A DNA stretch of 64,000 bases from Apophysomyces variabilis (taxonomy: Eukaryota > Mucoromycota > Mucoromycetes > Mucorales > Mucoraceae), in contig MZZL01000398.1 of assembly GCA_002749535.1 (NCBI GenBank), positions 1 through 64,000 of the forward strand. Reading direction: 5' to 3'. A program made the position numbers and the translations under genes. Every line of letters starts with the position of its first letter. Position 1 is the first letter of the stretch. This document shows, piece by piece, positions 22,302-34,755 of the stretch. The notes below the pieces were generated by a model. The model was given only the letters and a program-made list of their open reading frames with translations, was not told the origin of the DNA and ran no database searches.

Positions 22302-23787
22302 TTACCGCTTGTTGGCCAATGTAAGTAAATAAGCTGATCGTACAGCTCTCTGGGTCAAAATCTTTTTGATATATTGTGAGACTGCTTCCAATTTCTTCCT
22401 TTGCTTACCATAACTTTTGGTCGCATCACAGCTGCATTGCTGTAGATAATCTTTGTTGAGAGGACACTGTGATACCTCTCCATCAGAATATCCTACACTA
22501 TCAAAAAAATGAATAGCCCGGCTTTCTAGAAACATGGCTGCTGCTGCTGTTACCACAGCCGAGTCCGTCCATCTAGTGTACGACATTATTAACAAGTTCA
22601 GACGTAAAGAAAAAAAAAAGGTCCTGCCACCTTTCGTAGAAAAAGCCGCCTGCACGATCAAGATATTTGAAGTAAGTTTGAAACTGTGGAGAGCGCAAAA
22701 ACGTGGCGTCTACAATCTGGAAATGGCTCCATAGCTGACAGAAATTAAAGTCACTGTCTTCGTCCATCATCCAAGGTAAAATCGTTGTATTGGACGGCAG
22801 AATCATTTCTGGATGTTCGTCCATAAATTTTTGCGTTGTGTCCCAAAATGTCGACATGGAATTTGGCGATTCTTGCTTACTCACGCTAAATCCTTTTACA
22901 AGTGCGTTAGTTCCACGCGAACAAGATTCCATAAACATAGTACCTAGTACTTTATTATTTTCTTGCATATATTGAAATGGATCAAAGTATATATCGCAAG
23001 TATAACTAGAGTGGGGTTCAACATGCCAGATATAGCGGACGTTGGTCAACAAGGGATGATGGACATATATTCCGGACCGATATCTAAAGCACAGCAGCAT
23101 GACTATGTTTGAAAGCTATCGACCATGGTCTTACCGTAATTGCTGGCGGTAGGAGACACTTCCCCCAAAACCCACGCCATCTTTGTTCATCTTAATCGCC
23201 TTTCTTTCTGCACGGTCTATATCAATCCAACTAGGATAGTTCAACGCATTGGCATCTGCGCTACCAATAAAGACAGGTGCCGATGTCACCTTGGACACGT
23301 ATCTTCGGAAACTCTGTGAAACTGGCTGAAGGTGAATTATTATCCATGGGTAACCTTTTCTGGAGTTAAACCGATCTTCAATACTACGCATTGCTGACCG
23401 TGCGTCTGCAATATTTGCTGTCCGAAGAATTATTAGGAACGCGCCATTTACAGGCAACTCTCTCCAAGTATCGTCAGGAATAGTGACATCGATAATGGCT
23501 GGAGAAAAATGATCCTGAAGATGATAATATTCTGTAGGAACGTGATTGTGCAAGTTTGGTTCGAGAACTGAATGATACTCCTCGCCACCGACCCTATCAG
23601 TCTTCAGTTTCTCCGAACCCAGGACAAGCATACGCTTCAATTGCAAACTATGCTTGTGGTAATATACATGGATCAACATGATAAGGAGCAGTAGAAACAA
23701 AATCCGTAACAGTTGCTGTAATGAGCTGGCGCGACGGAATACCCAGCTACAGCACATCGAACGCCATACCTCGAAGTGGCTTTCCAT
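22302..23787 (-). CDS. Divergent GT15 mannosyltransferase-like protein, copy 2
   Basis: Same fold order as its neighbour: signal anchor (LRILFLLLLIMLIHVYY), GAFLIILRTANIADARSAMR, SIEDRFNSRKGYPWIIIHL, NYPSWIDIDRAERKAIKMNK, SVSYRQQLRYRSGIYVHHPL, IWHVEPHSSYTCDIYFDPF, NFCQLWSHFQIVDATF, AGGFFYERWTDSAVVTAAAA and DSVGYSDGEVSQCP. It departs at normally fixed positions: the RHMCR(F/Y) motif is RQQLRY, and the DYDPF motif is YFDPF. The start is taken at 23787 (MESHFEVW), which puts a short basic tail before one anchor. An upstream in-frame ATG at 23910 would add a second hydrophobic stretch. It may be an altered-specificity or weakly active paralogue; that is inference. Confidence 0.82.
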
Positions 23788-24951
23788 TTGTAGATCGTTA
23801 AATAAAAGAGTAAGCAAGAGTACAAAGACCGTCAAAAAAAAGAGCCAGGTAAGGAAAAGTTTAATTATTTTACAGAATGCCACCTGTAGTCCATACTGAA
23901 ACGGATGCAAGTCTTAATCAGCAAGAAATTTGACCCAAATATCAAGCAATCCGGTTTGCGAGGACTTTACTTGTATATTACTTCATCTACAAATTTTTCA
24001 TGTCCAAAGCATTGGTCACCCTCACAAGAAATGAATGTGATTTTTGAAAACGAAATATTATGTGCTTAAAAGCTAAATATAAACACTACGTTTTAGTTAA
24101 ATACATTCGCAAAATATAATTGCTGCTCATAGTTATCGTCAGACGTAATGAGCTGACACTGGCTTGTGATAAATCCATATATGTATTGAGTAACTGCATT
24201 TTTCATATATTGTATTGTGGCTTTTTATCCCGCCGCTTTTGTAAATGGTAGACAACGTTCCAGACATTGGTTGTAGTAGAGACCCGCTGATTCTGTTTAT
24301 TAGCTTATTATTCACGATAAACTACTATTGTCAATATTACTAGCAATACTAGCACCTTGTAATAGACTTTAGATCAAAATCAAAAATATCTATGCCCTTG
24401 TTGCTGTACGTTGGTGGACTTGAATCCTACAAGCTTCGACCGTACCTGTGAAGTTGCTAGAATTGGATCTTAACTTTGAAAACCGAGTAAAGTATACTTT
24501 AAGCAAAGAAATGATAACAGCAAAATTGAGAGCGCTGTTCATGTTCTAAACATAATACTAGGGAAAGTTTTGAGACCGACAGATTGCTATGCAGCGGTAA
24601 CACCGAGTTATGAGACACAAGCAAGGGCATCCAATCTAATAGTAGACGAAAAAGCATGGGTAGACAAGAAGCTGATTGGCAGGGCACGATTTTGGTAGTC
24701 ATGGCCAGAATCAGCATCACATCGCTACGATTCTGTCATGTACCTGCTTTACAAATTGAAGCAGTTTACACGATCTTCGATTGACTTTATTGTACAAGAA
24801 GCGCTATTTTGTTTGCTAGTCTTCAGAGAGAGAGAGAGAGAGAGGTGCATATTTTGTAACGATCAATTCATAGCCGAATAAGTACCTATTTGCCTTAGGA
24901 CCCCCCTTCCCCCCTGTAACAACCTCTCATATTTGTAAAAAGAAATTATTA
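23788..24951. promoter_or_regulatory. Divergent intergenic region between GT15 copies 2 and 3
   Basis: About 1.16 kb separating oppositely oriented paralogues, so probably both promoters. It has a GA microsatellite at about 24825-24845 and a C-rich tract near 24900-24916. No gene recognised. Confidence 0.5.
24825..24845. repeat. (GA)n microsatellite
   Basis: About 20 bp of AG repeats upstream of GT15 copy 3, ending about 110 bp before its first possible ATG. Confidence 0.9.
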
Positions 24952-26498
24952 ATGTGCCTTTCTTTTCGGTTTATTCCTGCTGTTTCAGTGTCTATTCGGT
25001 CCTTAACATACTGTTTCATGGTTTATCGTCGATATTCTTGCGTTATTGTTCAAGTGATCGTGTTCTTGTATTGTCTGGGGATTGTTGGCTATATAGCGCG
25101 CCGTTTAATCCCACAGTCTGCGAAACCTACTGATGGCATCATGAAAATCTCCACGTCAAAATTTTCAGCCCAACCATCCTCTTATACCCTTGGACCAAGA
25201 GATAACCCTCAGCAGATGATTGTTTCACTTCCTCCTCCTACCAATACAACTGAACGAGTTCATGCTGGCTTTATTGTTCTGGTGCGTAATTCTGAGCTTT
25301 ATGGTATGCTCTCGTCGATGCGCGATATTGGTAAGAGATGCATGAATCATGTTATTTATTTTCTTGTATCTAAGACGGCGATACTAGAGGATCGGTTCAA
25401 CCACAAGTTCGGTTATCCATGGATCTTCCTTAATGACGAACCGTTTACAGAAGAATTTAAAGGCCGTACAGCAGCAATCACCTGTGGGAAGACATATTAT
25501 GGGATGGTGGATAAATCCATGTGGTCCTACCCATCATGGATAGATTTAAACAAAACCGCAGAAGCAAGAGAAAAAATGGCAGTGCTTCCATACGGTGATA
25601 GCGAAAGTTATCGGCACATGTGCCGGTTCCAAAGGTATGTTAGTATGGTTATATCTCGTGGGGCATTTAGCATTTTTTTTTATTCCGCAGTGGCTTCTTT
25701 TGGCGTCATCCACTGGTGTTAGAGCTTGGTTGGGAGTATTATTGGCGCGTTGAACCCGATGTGCGATATTATTGCGAACTGGATTACGATCCATTTCTGT
25801 ATATGAAGCAGAACAACAAGCAATACGGTAAGAACAATGAAGCTGATATGCATGATTATTTATATTTGTTGAAAGCGTTTACTATATCATTCATCGAAAA
25901 TCGTGACACAATACCAACGCTTTGGAGTGCTGTCAGAAACTTTGTCCAACATAATCCAGGCTATTTCGCAAACCAAGTCAGTGACAGTTTATACGAATTT
26001 GTTACTACGGACGGTGAGATCTACAATCAGTGCCATTTTTGGACGAATTTTGAGATTGCTCGTCTGGATTTGTGGCACACTGATGCTTATCGAGCTTTCT
26101 TTGCTCATTTGGATAGTTTGGGTGGCTTTTACTATGAAAGGTAAATTGGTAATAATTGATATTACCTAAAGAACAACCAATAGGTGGGGCGACGCTCCGA
26201 TCCACTCTATTTTTGTAGCTTTGTATCTCAGGAAAGATGAAGTGCACTTTTTCAATGATATCGGGTACAAGCATAGCACGTATGAGCATTGCCCTGAGCA
26301 AGACAACCTGTTACGCAGGTGTTACTGCAACCCTGCCAACACGCTAGGTATATAGGATACAGAAACGCGTCGGATAGAAACTTATCCTTACCTTTTCCAG
26401 ATTATACTGATCCGATGAGCTGCTTGAATACTTATATGAAAGCTATACGTGGTCCAGATCAAAGACAGCAACGAACAGTAGCAGAAATATTTAAGTAG
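24952..26498 (+). CDS. Alpha-1,2-mannosyltransferase, GT15 (KRE2/MNT1 family), copy 3
   Basis: Full GT15 layout: signal anchor (VIVQVIVFLYCLGIVGYI), HAGFIVLVRNSELYGMLSSM, EDRFNHKFGYPWIFLNDEPF, YYGMVDKSMWSYPSWIDL, DSESYRHMCRFQ, then SGFFWRHPLVLELGWEYYWR, VEPDVRYYCELDYDPFLYM, QCHFWTNFEIARLDLW, GGFYYERWGDAPIHSIFVAL and IGYKHSTYEHCPEQ. The stop is a TAG at 26496-26498. All invariant family motifs are present, so it is probably active in Golgi mannosylation. Two starts are possible (24952 or 25018); the second gives a shorter cytosolic tail. The intron at 25331-25387 is 57 nt and has no stop in frame, so an unspliced message would encode a 19-residue insertion. It is transcribed away from copies 1 and 2. 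Confidence 0.9.
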
Positions 26499-26878
26499 CA
26501 GCGATTGGTTACTCCATAAACTCAGTCTGAAGAAAGATGTTAAGTTTCATTGAGTTTTCCTTTTTCCAATAATCCTATACTTGCATTAAAACTGATAATA
26601 AAACAGGTAGCTGTTTAACGAACCTTTACGGGACTATGTATCATATATCATAGTCTCTCTGGAACATAGTAGTCCACCGGTGAACTGAAAAACTACACAT
26701 TGTGCATTAAATGTTTTCTACCAAATTCACAACGTTGATCGGATGAAGATCGGAACATATATATCCTGGAAATGAAAGAGTACCTATGATGTATGCGTAC
26801 ATGATCAATTTTTGTTGATAATCTAACAATTACAATAACTCGGTGAATCGACTATTTAGGTTTCTGCATGTGAGCATT
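26499..26878. other. Intergenic between convergent GT15 copy 3 and SulP
   Basis: About 380 bp of 3' flanking sequence; nothing recognised. Confidence 0.5.
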
Positions 26879-29422
26879 TCAGCTGAATACTGTGCTCGCT
26901 GCTTGTGCTTTGGTCACGAGATCGCACTCAATTGTTTGAATTGCTTCGACAACTGAATAGCAAATATGGGAAGATCCAACTAAGTTCAGTATGCCGGCAC
27001 GCCGGATAGTTTCTGTAACGTTCGTATGAATGTTGACTAGAAACACCTGAGTATGCTGCGCATGGTAGGATTCGATAATCTCGTAAAGAATTTGGGCAGC
27101 ACTTTCAGAAAAGGAGCATTGTGGATATTTTAGTCAAAGAAAAACCTGATATTCATTTACCTTGCGTCAATATAATCCATTCCGCCAACGTCAAATATAA
27201 GGTATATCAGTCCAGTTCTTCGTGGTGTTTCAGAAGGATGTACAGCAAGATCACCAAAGTTCTCCAAACGCCTCATGCGATCCTTAAATTGACCTGCAGC
27301 GTGTCGCTTAAGTTAATACGTCAGAAAGGAAAGGATAGTTACCAGTATTTGAGAAATAGAGAGGCTCATCCACACTGACAATTAAGATATCCTCTAGGTG
27401 TTCAACTTGTTTTCCGCGTGAGTCATGTATCGGTTTAAATTCGTACATGGTATTTTTGACGCGGCCCTTCGCAAAAAAGTCAAGATTTGATGATCATGCA
27501 TAGATCAGACTTACCATTATGGTAATACGAGGATGGCTACTTTGCTTGACAGTCATAATCAAACTGACCATGACAGCAACCGATGTTGCAACTTCTAAGG
27601 AGAAAAGCATCGTCGTGCTAAACGTCAGGAAGAGCAATGCCATGTCTTTCCATGCACGAATTTTCCACATAAAGGTTAGTTCCGTGGGTAATTCTTCCAG
27701 TAGCGCCACGACAGCAGCAAAAATAACACTGCTGAGGGTTGCACTGGGGATATAATAGAGTTGTCCCAAAAAGAATGCGGTAATCAATAGCGTTGTACAG
27801 CCAGAAATGAAACCAGACATCTGCGTTTTCGGATTCATACTCTCATGCGCCTTACTGCGCGGAAACTAGAGAAAAACCATAAATATGTCGTTTCAAACAA
27901 GATCTTTCTAATTTAACCAAATGGCAGAATTCAACTTACCGAACCAAAGGCCGGGAAACTCTGAAAAAAGCCTCCAACAATATTGGCACATCCAAGAGCA
28001 GTTAGTTCACGATTGGCACTCACAAAGTAGCCATGCTTTCGCCCAAATAATTTAGATGCGGCAATGGATTCTATAAAACCGATTGTAGAAATAGTGGCAG
28101 CATTTGACACCATGACTTTTAGATCCACTGTCTGCGGCAGAGACGGAAAAGCTGGAAACGGAAGAGGCGAGTTGACGCCATATGATCCCACCGGGCCGAG
28201 GACAGCAACACCACGTAAATCCAACTCCCACAGACGACATGTTATTGTACTTCCAATAACAACGATAAGGATTTCTGGTATACGCCGAAATGCAGCAACT
28301 CGACGTTTTAGCGCCTGAAAACCAAAGATAACCGTAGAGGATACAATGGATACGCCTAGAGTCCACAAATGGGTCTCTCGAATATGGGTACAGATAAACA
28401 TGAGTCGTTCCATCGTCGTAGAATCCGGTCTGATGCCTGCATTGTGCGCCTGACTTCCAAGTCCAAGAAGAATGATAGACTGTTGCACCATCACAACTAC
28501 AGCGACTGCGCTAATAAAACCCTGCAGCAATGCGCGGCTCATAAGGCTGTCAAGAAAACCAAATCTTAATAGTCCTAAGGCTAACGTAAACAGACCGACA
28601 AGAATAGCCGTCAAGCTAGCCACAGCTGCAGCTTCTGTTGGACTCAAAGAACCAGGCTGCTGAGCTATCCCAGACCCGATAATCAAAGAAACTGTGGCTT
28701 CGGGACCCACCGAGAGTTGACTAAATTCGAAGAAGCAAATACAAGGTTTAGAAGGAATTGAATAGACAAACATATAATATGTTATGTTTTGACATACGGT
28801 GACATGCCCAACAATGCGTATACAAACGAAGCAATGGCTACAGTGTAAAGACCATGAATGGCTGGAATACCACATAAGGCTGTTGAATAGGATAAGGCTT
28901 GTGGAATAAATAGGAATGAAAGACTGATGCCAGAAAGAACATCCTGCCCAAAAGCTACACAGGAGTAATACGGTAACCATTGTAAAACAGGGAGGTAATA
29001 TTTCGAACGAGTCTTGAAAAAGTCCCATCCTGATCTGGGTTGATCCACATCAATCTGTACTGAACGTACTTTCGAACTGTTACTATGAATCTTTCTTCTA
29101 TCCGTTCATATCGGCTTACTGTTGTATAACTTTGAATTTTCTTCGGCAGATACTGTTCCACCATCATCGTCAGGATCGTAGATAGAGGAGTAATTCAATG
29201 TTGTTTGTGGTTTCAATAGCGTCTGTTCGTTGTCTTCGATATCTCCTCGTAAACCGTCTGATGAAGACGAGAGAATCGTTGAACAATCATCCATAGAGAT
29301 GTTGGACTTTCGTGCAACTAAAGTCAAGTATTAGGATACAATATTGTTCCGTAAAATGATGATGCAAGACGTGAGATTCAGATATGCCACTCACAGTCAG
29401 AATAGGGGAGATGATCTTTCAT
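26879..29422 (-). CDS. SulP/SLC26-family anion transporter with STAS domain
   Basis: The start MKDHLPYSDFARKSNISMDD comes from joining a short first exon (ATG at 29422) to the next. An acidic cytosolic N-terminus is followed by the SulP signature region (WLPYYSCVAFGQDVLSGISL, then FIPQALSYSTALCGIPAIHG), QLSVGPEATVSLIIGSG, and repeated membrane helices. Then come GFIESIAASKLFGRKHGYFV, NRELTALGCANIVGGFFQSF and ATLSSVIFAAVVALLEELP. The C-terminus is a STAS domain (DILIVSVDEPLYF, LIYLIFDVGGMDYID, QVFLVNIHTN), ending with a TGA at 26879-26881. The closest described group is the fungal YPR003C/YGR125W-type sulfate permease-like proteins, often vacuolar; substrate and location are not shown by the sequence. 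It is divergent from the Cdc4-like gene. Confidence 0.88.
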
Positions 29423-30514
29423 ATGAAAAGCAGAAAAAGGAACAAAGAGATGGAGGTTAGATTTTTCGAGTTGCCCCTGATCATTTTTATCCCACTCAAA
29501 CCAATGGATTGGAGTATAACGTTGGGTAGTGTGTTTGGTGTCGCTTATCGCGCATTGGTCACAATCAGGATTTTCTTGTCCTGATTTATCATACTAGGTA
29601 AGGGAGACCATTTCGGTAATTTGTCATGGTGTGCGGCGAGCGTAAACAGGCTGCATCATATCGATCATAGGTCATGGGGAGCTGCTTCTGTTCCTGAAAT
29701 ACCCGTTTCTTCTTTGATCTTGTCTTTTTTAGGTTGCTTGCTATCTTTCTGCTTCAATAAATTGTTATAGAGTAATTTACAAAAGCCAGCCTGGATATAT
29801 CACACTCTGATTTCATTAAACTAACCAATGCATTATCATATGCATCAAGCAAAGAATACGCCTATATCATTTCAGTGGGGTACAACCAATAGTATAGAGT
29901 GGCATACAAGGTTGCGTGTACAGATAGAAACATGAATTAACATTTTTCTTGTTGACGATTCTATTTCGGTTTTATGCCAAAGGTCAACTTATTTGTTTAT
30001 AGAATGCATGAAGCAAAATCACATTATCCGAACTTTGCATTTGGCTGATACGATCACATTACCCATAGGCACTTGCAACCTTCCACAGATGAGCTCATTG
30101 AGTGCCTCGATATGAAAAGATGGAGACTCCCATTTTTATTGGGCTTGAGGTTGAATCATTAAAAAAAATCAGCGTCATTTTTTTAGTAGAAGGGAAATAT
30201 CCTTTACTAAAACTGGGGAAAAGAAAAGATAAATGAAAGTTGAGTGCTTACACATGTTCCATATCCAATTACATATTGATTATGAGATTTAATGTTGCAA
30301 CTTGAAAGTGATATGGCTTTTCCCGATTTCATTGTTTAACTTGTTTTTCTTTTCCTCAATGAATGCTTAGAAGATAAGGCGTTATAAAATCGGAGCGGGG
30401 AGGGCAACGAGCTCGGATGACAAAAAAAGTACAGCCGTTGTGCCAATAAAAAGTGAGGAATGATGCACCAAAAAAGGAGCAACCAGAGAGCTCCATGGCA
30501 AAGTGGCTTGTCAA
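29423..30514. promoter_or_regulatory. Divergent intergenic region SulP / Cdc4-like
   Basis: About 1.09 kb between divergent starts, AT-rich with A/T runs. No gene, RNA or repeat recognised. Confidence 0.45.
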
Positions 30515-32353
30515 ATGACCTCTCTGTCTTCCAACGGCAAGGTCTCATCACGATTTATCCAGTGTAAAAAATCTCGACCTACCTTGATGGATATTTGTGC
30601 ATTAGAAGATATATCACCGCCCGCAACTCCTCCTAGCTTACATTTGGCGGCATCTCTAACCAAGCCTTCTTCTTCTTCTTCTCGTGCGGCACAACGGCCT
30701 CGTTCGTCCTATGTGGATTCCTCCTTGGCTGATAACCAAGCTCATTTAGCTACTATCCTGAATGACGCCCAACTAGAACATGTACTCAAGTTGAAGGCTT
30801 CCTTCCAACAGCTTACGACCGCTCAGAAGCAGCTATTTCTCCACGAACTCATCGGCTCCTGTGACAACACTCAGCTGACCTACCTCAACAGTCTCATTGC
30901 ACCTCGCTTGAAAATCGACTTTCTGAAGGAACTACCTATCGAAATATCACTCCATGTTTTGTCATTCATTGACGACCCCAAAACGCTGGCTAGAGCTGCC
31001 TGTGTATCCACCTTCTGGAATTCACTTTTGCGGGACGAGGCCACGTGGAAAGTACTCTGTATGAAACATCGATACAGACGACGCAATTCTAGTATTTGCG
31101 GCGGTGAGCTTTTAGATCCACCGAGTCAACGAAGAAACTTCTCTTACCGGGAGTATTTCAAACGAAAATACAATATTGCTGCCGCATGGGTTCATGGCGG
31201 TCGGGTTAGAGTGGTCGATGATGTTTTTGGAGAAGAATTGGTTACTTCGCTCCAATTTGACGAAAAATACATCGTTGTGGGCTGTGATAACCATCGTATT
31301 GACGTATTTGATACCGCAACAGCTGAATTGGTGCGGACTTTAGATGGTCACGAAGGAGGTGTATGGGCCCTTCAGTTTAAGGGTGGAGAAAAACGTGACC
31401 CTGGCCGTGTCCTAGTGTCTGGTGGTTGTGATCGGTAGGAAATTCAGAAAAATTCTTTTTTTTTCTATCCCTGCAGAAAGACTAAAAAGTAAGTTGGAAA
31501 TTTTTGTAGCGATGTCCGTGTGTGGGACCTAGATACAGGAAGACTACGACATGTCCTCCGTGGACATACATCTACAGTGCGATGCTTAAAGATGAAGGAT
31601 AAGCGGTATGCTGTGACAGGATCTCGCGATGCTACGCTACGTATTTGGGATATACAACGTGGCGCTCTTCTCCATGTTCTCTATGGCCATACTGCAAGCG
31701 TGCGTTGTTTGGAAATCCATGGCGATACTATTGTCTCTGGCTCTTATGATACGTCAGCACGTGTGTGGGATTTGCGGACAGGGCGATGCCTTCATGTATT
31801 AACAGGCCATTATGCTCAGATTTATACCATTGCCTTTGATGGTCAAAGGATCGTCACTGGTTCGCTAGATTCGAGTATTAGGGTTTGGTCTGCTGAAAGT
31901 GGGCAATGTCTTGCTACGTTACACGGTCACACATCTTTGGTTGGCCAACTCCAATTATCTGGATCTACCCTTGTTAGTGGAGGGTCTGATGGATGTTTGC
32001 GAGTATGGGATCTTCAACACTATGAATGTATTCAACAAATCTCGGCTCATGACAACTCCGTAACATGTCTGCAATTCGACGATCGGCGCATGGTCAGCGC
32101 AGGGAACGACGGGAAGATTAAGTTATGGGATATCAAACAGGGACGAATGATTCGCCATTTTACACAACCATCCAAAACCGTATGGAGGGTGCAATTTAAT
32201 GACACGAAGGCAGTGGTTGTGATGAAACGAGGTCAACCAGGGAACAACGCCGGACGGACGGTCATGGAGGTCCATGATTTTGACGTTGCTTGTCAGCCTG
32301 AACCACGACCTCCAACAAGTGCCATGATGGATATTGATGATACCAACGTATAA
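30515..32353 (+). CDS. SCF ubiquitin-ligase receptor, F-box/WD40 (Cdc4/Pop1/Fbw7-like)
   Basis: Two exons (30515-31434 and 31510-32353) encode 587 aa starting MTSLSSNGKVSSRF. A Ser/Pro-rich N-terminus is followed by a dimerisation-like helix region (LFLHELIGSCDNTQLTYLNS). The F-box is LKIDFLKELPIEISLHVLSF to WKVLCMKHRYRRR. Eight WD40 repeats follow, such as VRVWDLDTGRLRHVLRGH, LRIWDIQRGALLHVLYGH, ARVWDLRTGRCLHVLTGH and IKLWDIKQGRMIRHF. The spacing F-box then eight blades is that of Cdc4/Pop1/Fbw7, which recruit phosphodegron-bearing substrates to SCF. Met30/SconB is the alternative, but the domain just before the F-box (SPRLK-x-DFL type, here APRLKIDFL) favours Cdc4/Pop1. The intron falls in repeat 2. 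Confidence 0.88.
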
Positions 32354-32873
32354 TGCATCATTTTGCTATTTGTGCTACTTCTTCTCTCTCCTTAGAATTT
32401 AGACTGATTTTCTCTCGCTCCCTCTCTGTCTCTATCTGTCTATCGCCACTATCTTCATTTTCCCGTTTTATTTTTTTCCTGCGTTGTATATTTTTTTTCG
32501 CCGTTTCTATTTTAGCCGCGTTTCCCTTTGTTACGTTGTATTTAAACATAAAGTATGCAGCATTCTGCTGACTTGATTTTGATGACTCTAGAAAAGAGCA
32601 TCCTTATCTTATAGTTCGTGAAAAGAACATAGATGAGTAATGATAAACGTAAGGTATGTGGATAAATACAGTATCTCTCAAAAATAATTTCAAAATCAAA
32701 GTCCCAGGCCATTAAAATCATTCAGTAGATGAGAGCGAGCCTGAAGATGTGGTTGGCTTCCCGAAAGCCGCGCCTGATTGGTTTGTTTCTTCTCAGAAAA
32801 GACAAAACGTCTTGGACTTCCGACTACTAGGAAAAAAGGGTGGGGAGGAAACAGTGCTAGCAAAAAGTTTGTT
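32354..32873. other. 3' flank of the Cdc4-like gene
   Basis: About 520 bp, pyrimidine-rich at first (32375-32520), probably 3' UTR; it leads into the recombinase remnant. Confidence 0.45.
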
Positions 32874-34285
32874 CTAAGGAAACAGAAATGAAAACGTCTC
32901 CTTGTCCAAGAACCTCAAATGCCAGGGTCGGGAGCCAACCACATCTTCAGGGTCGCTCTCATCAACTGGATGGCTGCGAGGCGTACCTATCACAATTCCC
33001 GTTGATGATGGCTCACCCTCCAATGTGGTTTCCTTCTCCCTGCAAAGCGAAAAGATAGGTGATGTCAACTCTGCTCCACGATCGCGTTGCTTTGATGATC
33101 TTAGGTAGTAACGCTCAAAGGTATCCGTCTTCAAGCTCCAATTAGCATGGAGTTTCACGATTTGTACTGGGATTCCTTGGAGCACCGCCTTTGTTGCTGC
33201 AGCTGCTCGTATCGAATGTGGTTTGTATCTTTCAGTGTCGATGTTTGCTGTTTCCGTAATGGTCTTCAACCAGTTCGCCGTGGTCGCAGGATGTATAGCA
33301 ATTCTTTTCATTGGGTTATCAATATATCCTAGGAAAAACGTGTGCATCTCCTCCAAAGCTGGGGATCTGCAAACCTTCGATCACCTTTTCGCTTTTCAGA
33401 TCCCCTCTTCGTTCGATGAATGCAATTATGATAGCTACTGGGCACATGTCTTTTTCCTGTATTGATCCCCGATGGGAAATTTTGGCATGACTTTCTTTTT
33501 GTTCACGGATGACTAGCGATATTCTTCTTACTGTTCCTTGTTTGTCATAGATCACTTGCTCATCTCTCCACTACAGACGACACGAATCCGATTTTATCCT
33601 CCTCATTGTGGCCACCGCGAGTACAACCAACGTTCTTTGTTGCAGTTTCTCTATTGTCAATTGCTCGGTAGGGCCCATGAGCGCACAACCTGCAGAAGGT
33701 CTTCTACATCCCATATCTCTTCCGCTGTGTCAGGAATCTTCACGTCCAGCCTACGGGCCGACTGAAAAAAACGCTTGGATTATTGGATAGCTTGCAATTT
33801 CACCCTTGCTTGGATTTATCTGGCGGAAAACGGATGATAACGCTGGGCGGATAGTGTTCAAGTGTCCTGTGGACTTTCCCTGCCGTTTCTGATACAATGG
33901 AAACTCTGCAATTTTCTGGGCGTCACAATTTCGCGGATCCACCGGTTGTAGTTGCCTGATGCACCATTCAACCCAATCTTTCCAGGACCCATCGTATGTT
34001 CTTCTGGTGTTTGCTCGAACCTGGCTTTCCAAAAATTTCTGGATTTCCTCTGTTATCCCTTGCTTCCTTTTTGCTTCGCGGATAAGTGCCATGCGGTTAC
34101 CGACCATCGGTTTTAAAGCCTGATTTGGAGCGGTTTCCCTTGATCCTTTTTAGTTCCATCGGCCACAAGTATTGCGTGGACCAGTTCGATGTCAATAAGA
34201 TGGCCGACTTCAGTTGATCTTCGTGGAATTTCCGTAGTATCGCTGGGATCAACCTCCTTGAGGAGCTGAGAAATAAGACCTTCAA
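32874..34285 (-). pseudogene. Degraded tyrosine recombinase of a DIRS-like retroelement
   Basis: Minus-strand pieces in several frames form one recombinase. At 33790-34107 is the SAM-like N-domain (FLESQVRANTRRTYDGSWKD, then WVEWCIRQLQ). At about 33590-33650 is LVVLAVATMRRIKSD with the first catalytic Arg. At 33320-33555 are the beta strands. At 32980-33330 is YKPHSIRAAAATKAVLQGIP (His-x-x-Arg), then IVKLHANWSLKTDTFERYY with His/Trp and the Tyr nucleophile. Frame changes near 33770 and 33660, and stops near 33565 and 33320, break it. Just upstream at about 34160-34240 the segment SAILLTSNWSTQYLWPMELK resembles the tail of DIRS reverse-transcriptase/RNase H ORFs, which precede the recombinase in those elements. 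That part is suggestive only. A Crypton is the alternative. Confidence 0.7.
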
Positions 34286-34336
34286 TGGCCAGTTCTGAAT
34301 ATTTACACGCCAGGCTATAAGTACAATTATATAAAC

Positions 34337-34755
34337 GTGTATGGTGAAATGAAGCCAACCGTCAACATGTCCCCAAAATTAATTGTCAACGACTTTTACC
34401 GCCTGGCCATTTTTGCCAAGGATGCCCTGGACATCTTCTGTCTGCGGCAGTCGCTTGCATTTCAGGCTATTGGAAATACAATCACCTTTTTGTCGTGTTA
34501 CTCTCACATCCCCAGTTATATACGTTTACCGAATTGGCACGCATTCAAATACCCACAAAGAAGTCCGACCTTTTGAACTTCATTGGACATTTCAACAATT
34601 TGGCTTTTATCTCCTCCGTCCACAAGAATGAATGTGTACCATTGGAATCGAATCTGGATGACCTTCGTTGTGACATCCTGTCTACTGCCTGCGCGGATGG
34701 TTGCAAAGTGAAACTGACACCCAAGAAACGATCCTTTGCGTTGACCATGGATTAG
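34337..34755 (+). pseudogene. Frameshifted fragment of an unidentified repeat-family ORF
   Basis: Two overlapping frames read as one broken protein: 34352-34510 (LIVNDFYRLAIFAKDALDIF, AFQAIGNTITFLSC) and 34510-34755 (TELARIQIPTKKSDLLNFIG, then CADGCKVKLTPKKRSFAL). They meet at a frame change near 34500. I do not recognise a domain. The position between two transposon remnants suggests it belongs to the same repeat-rich block. Confidence 0.35.
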
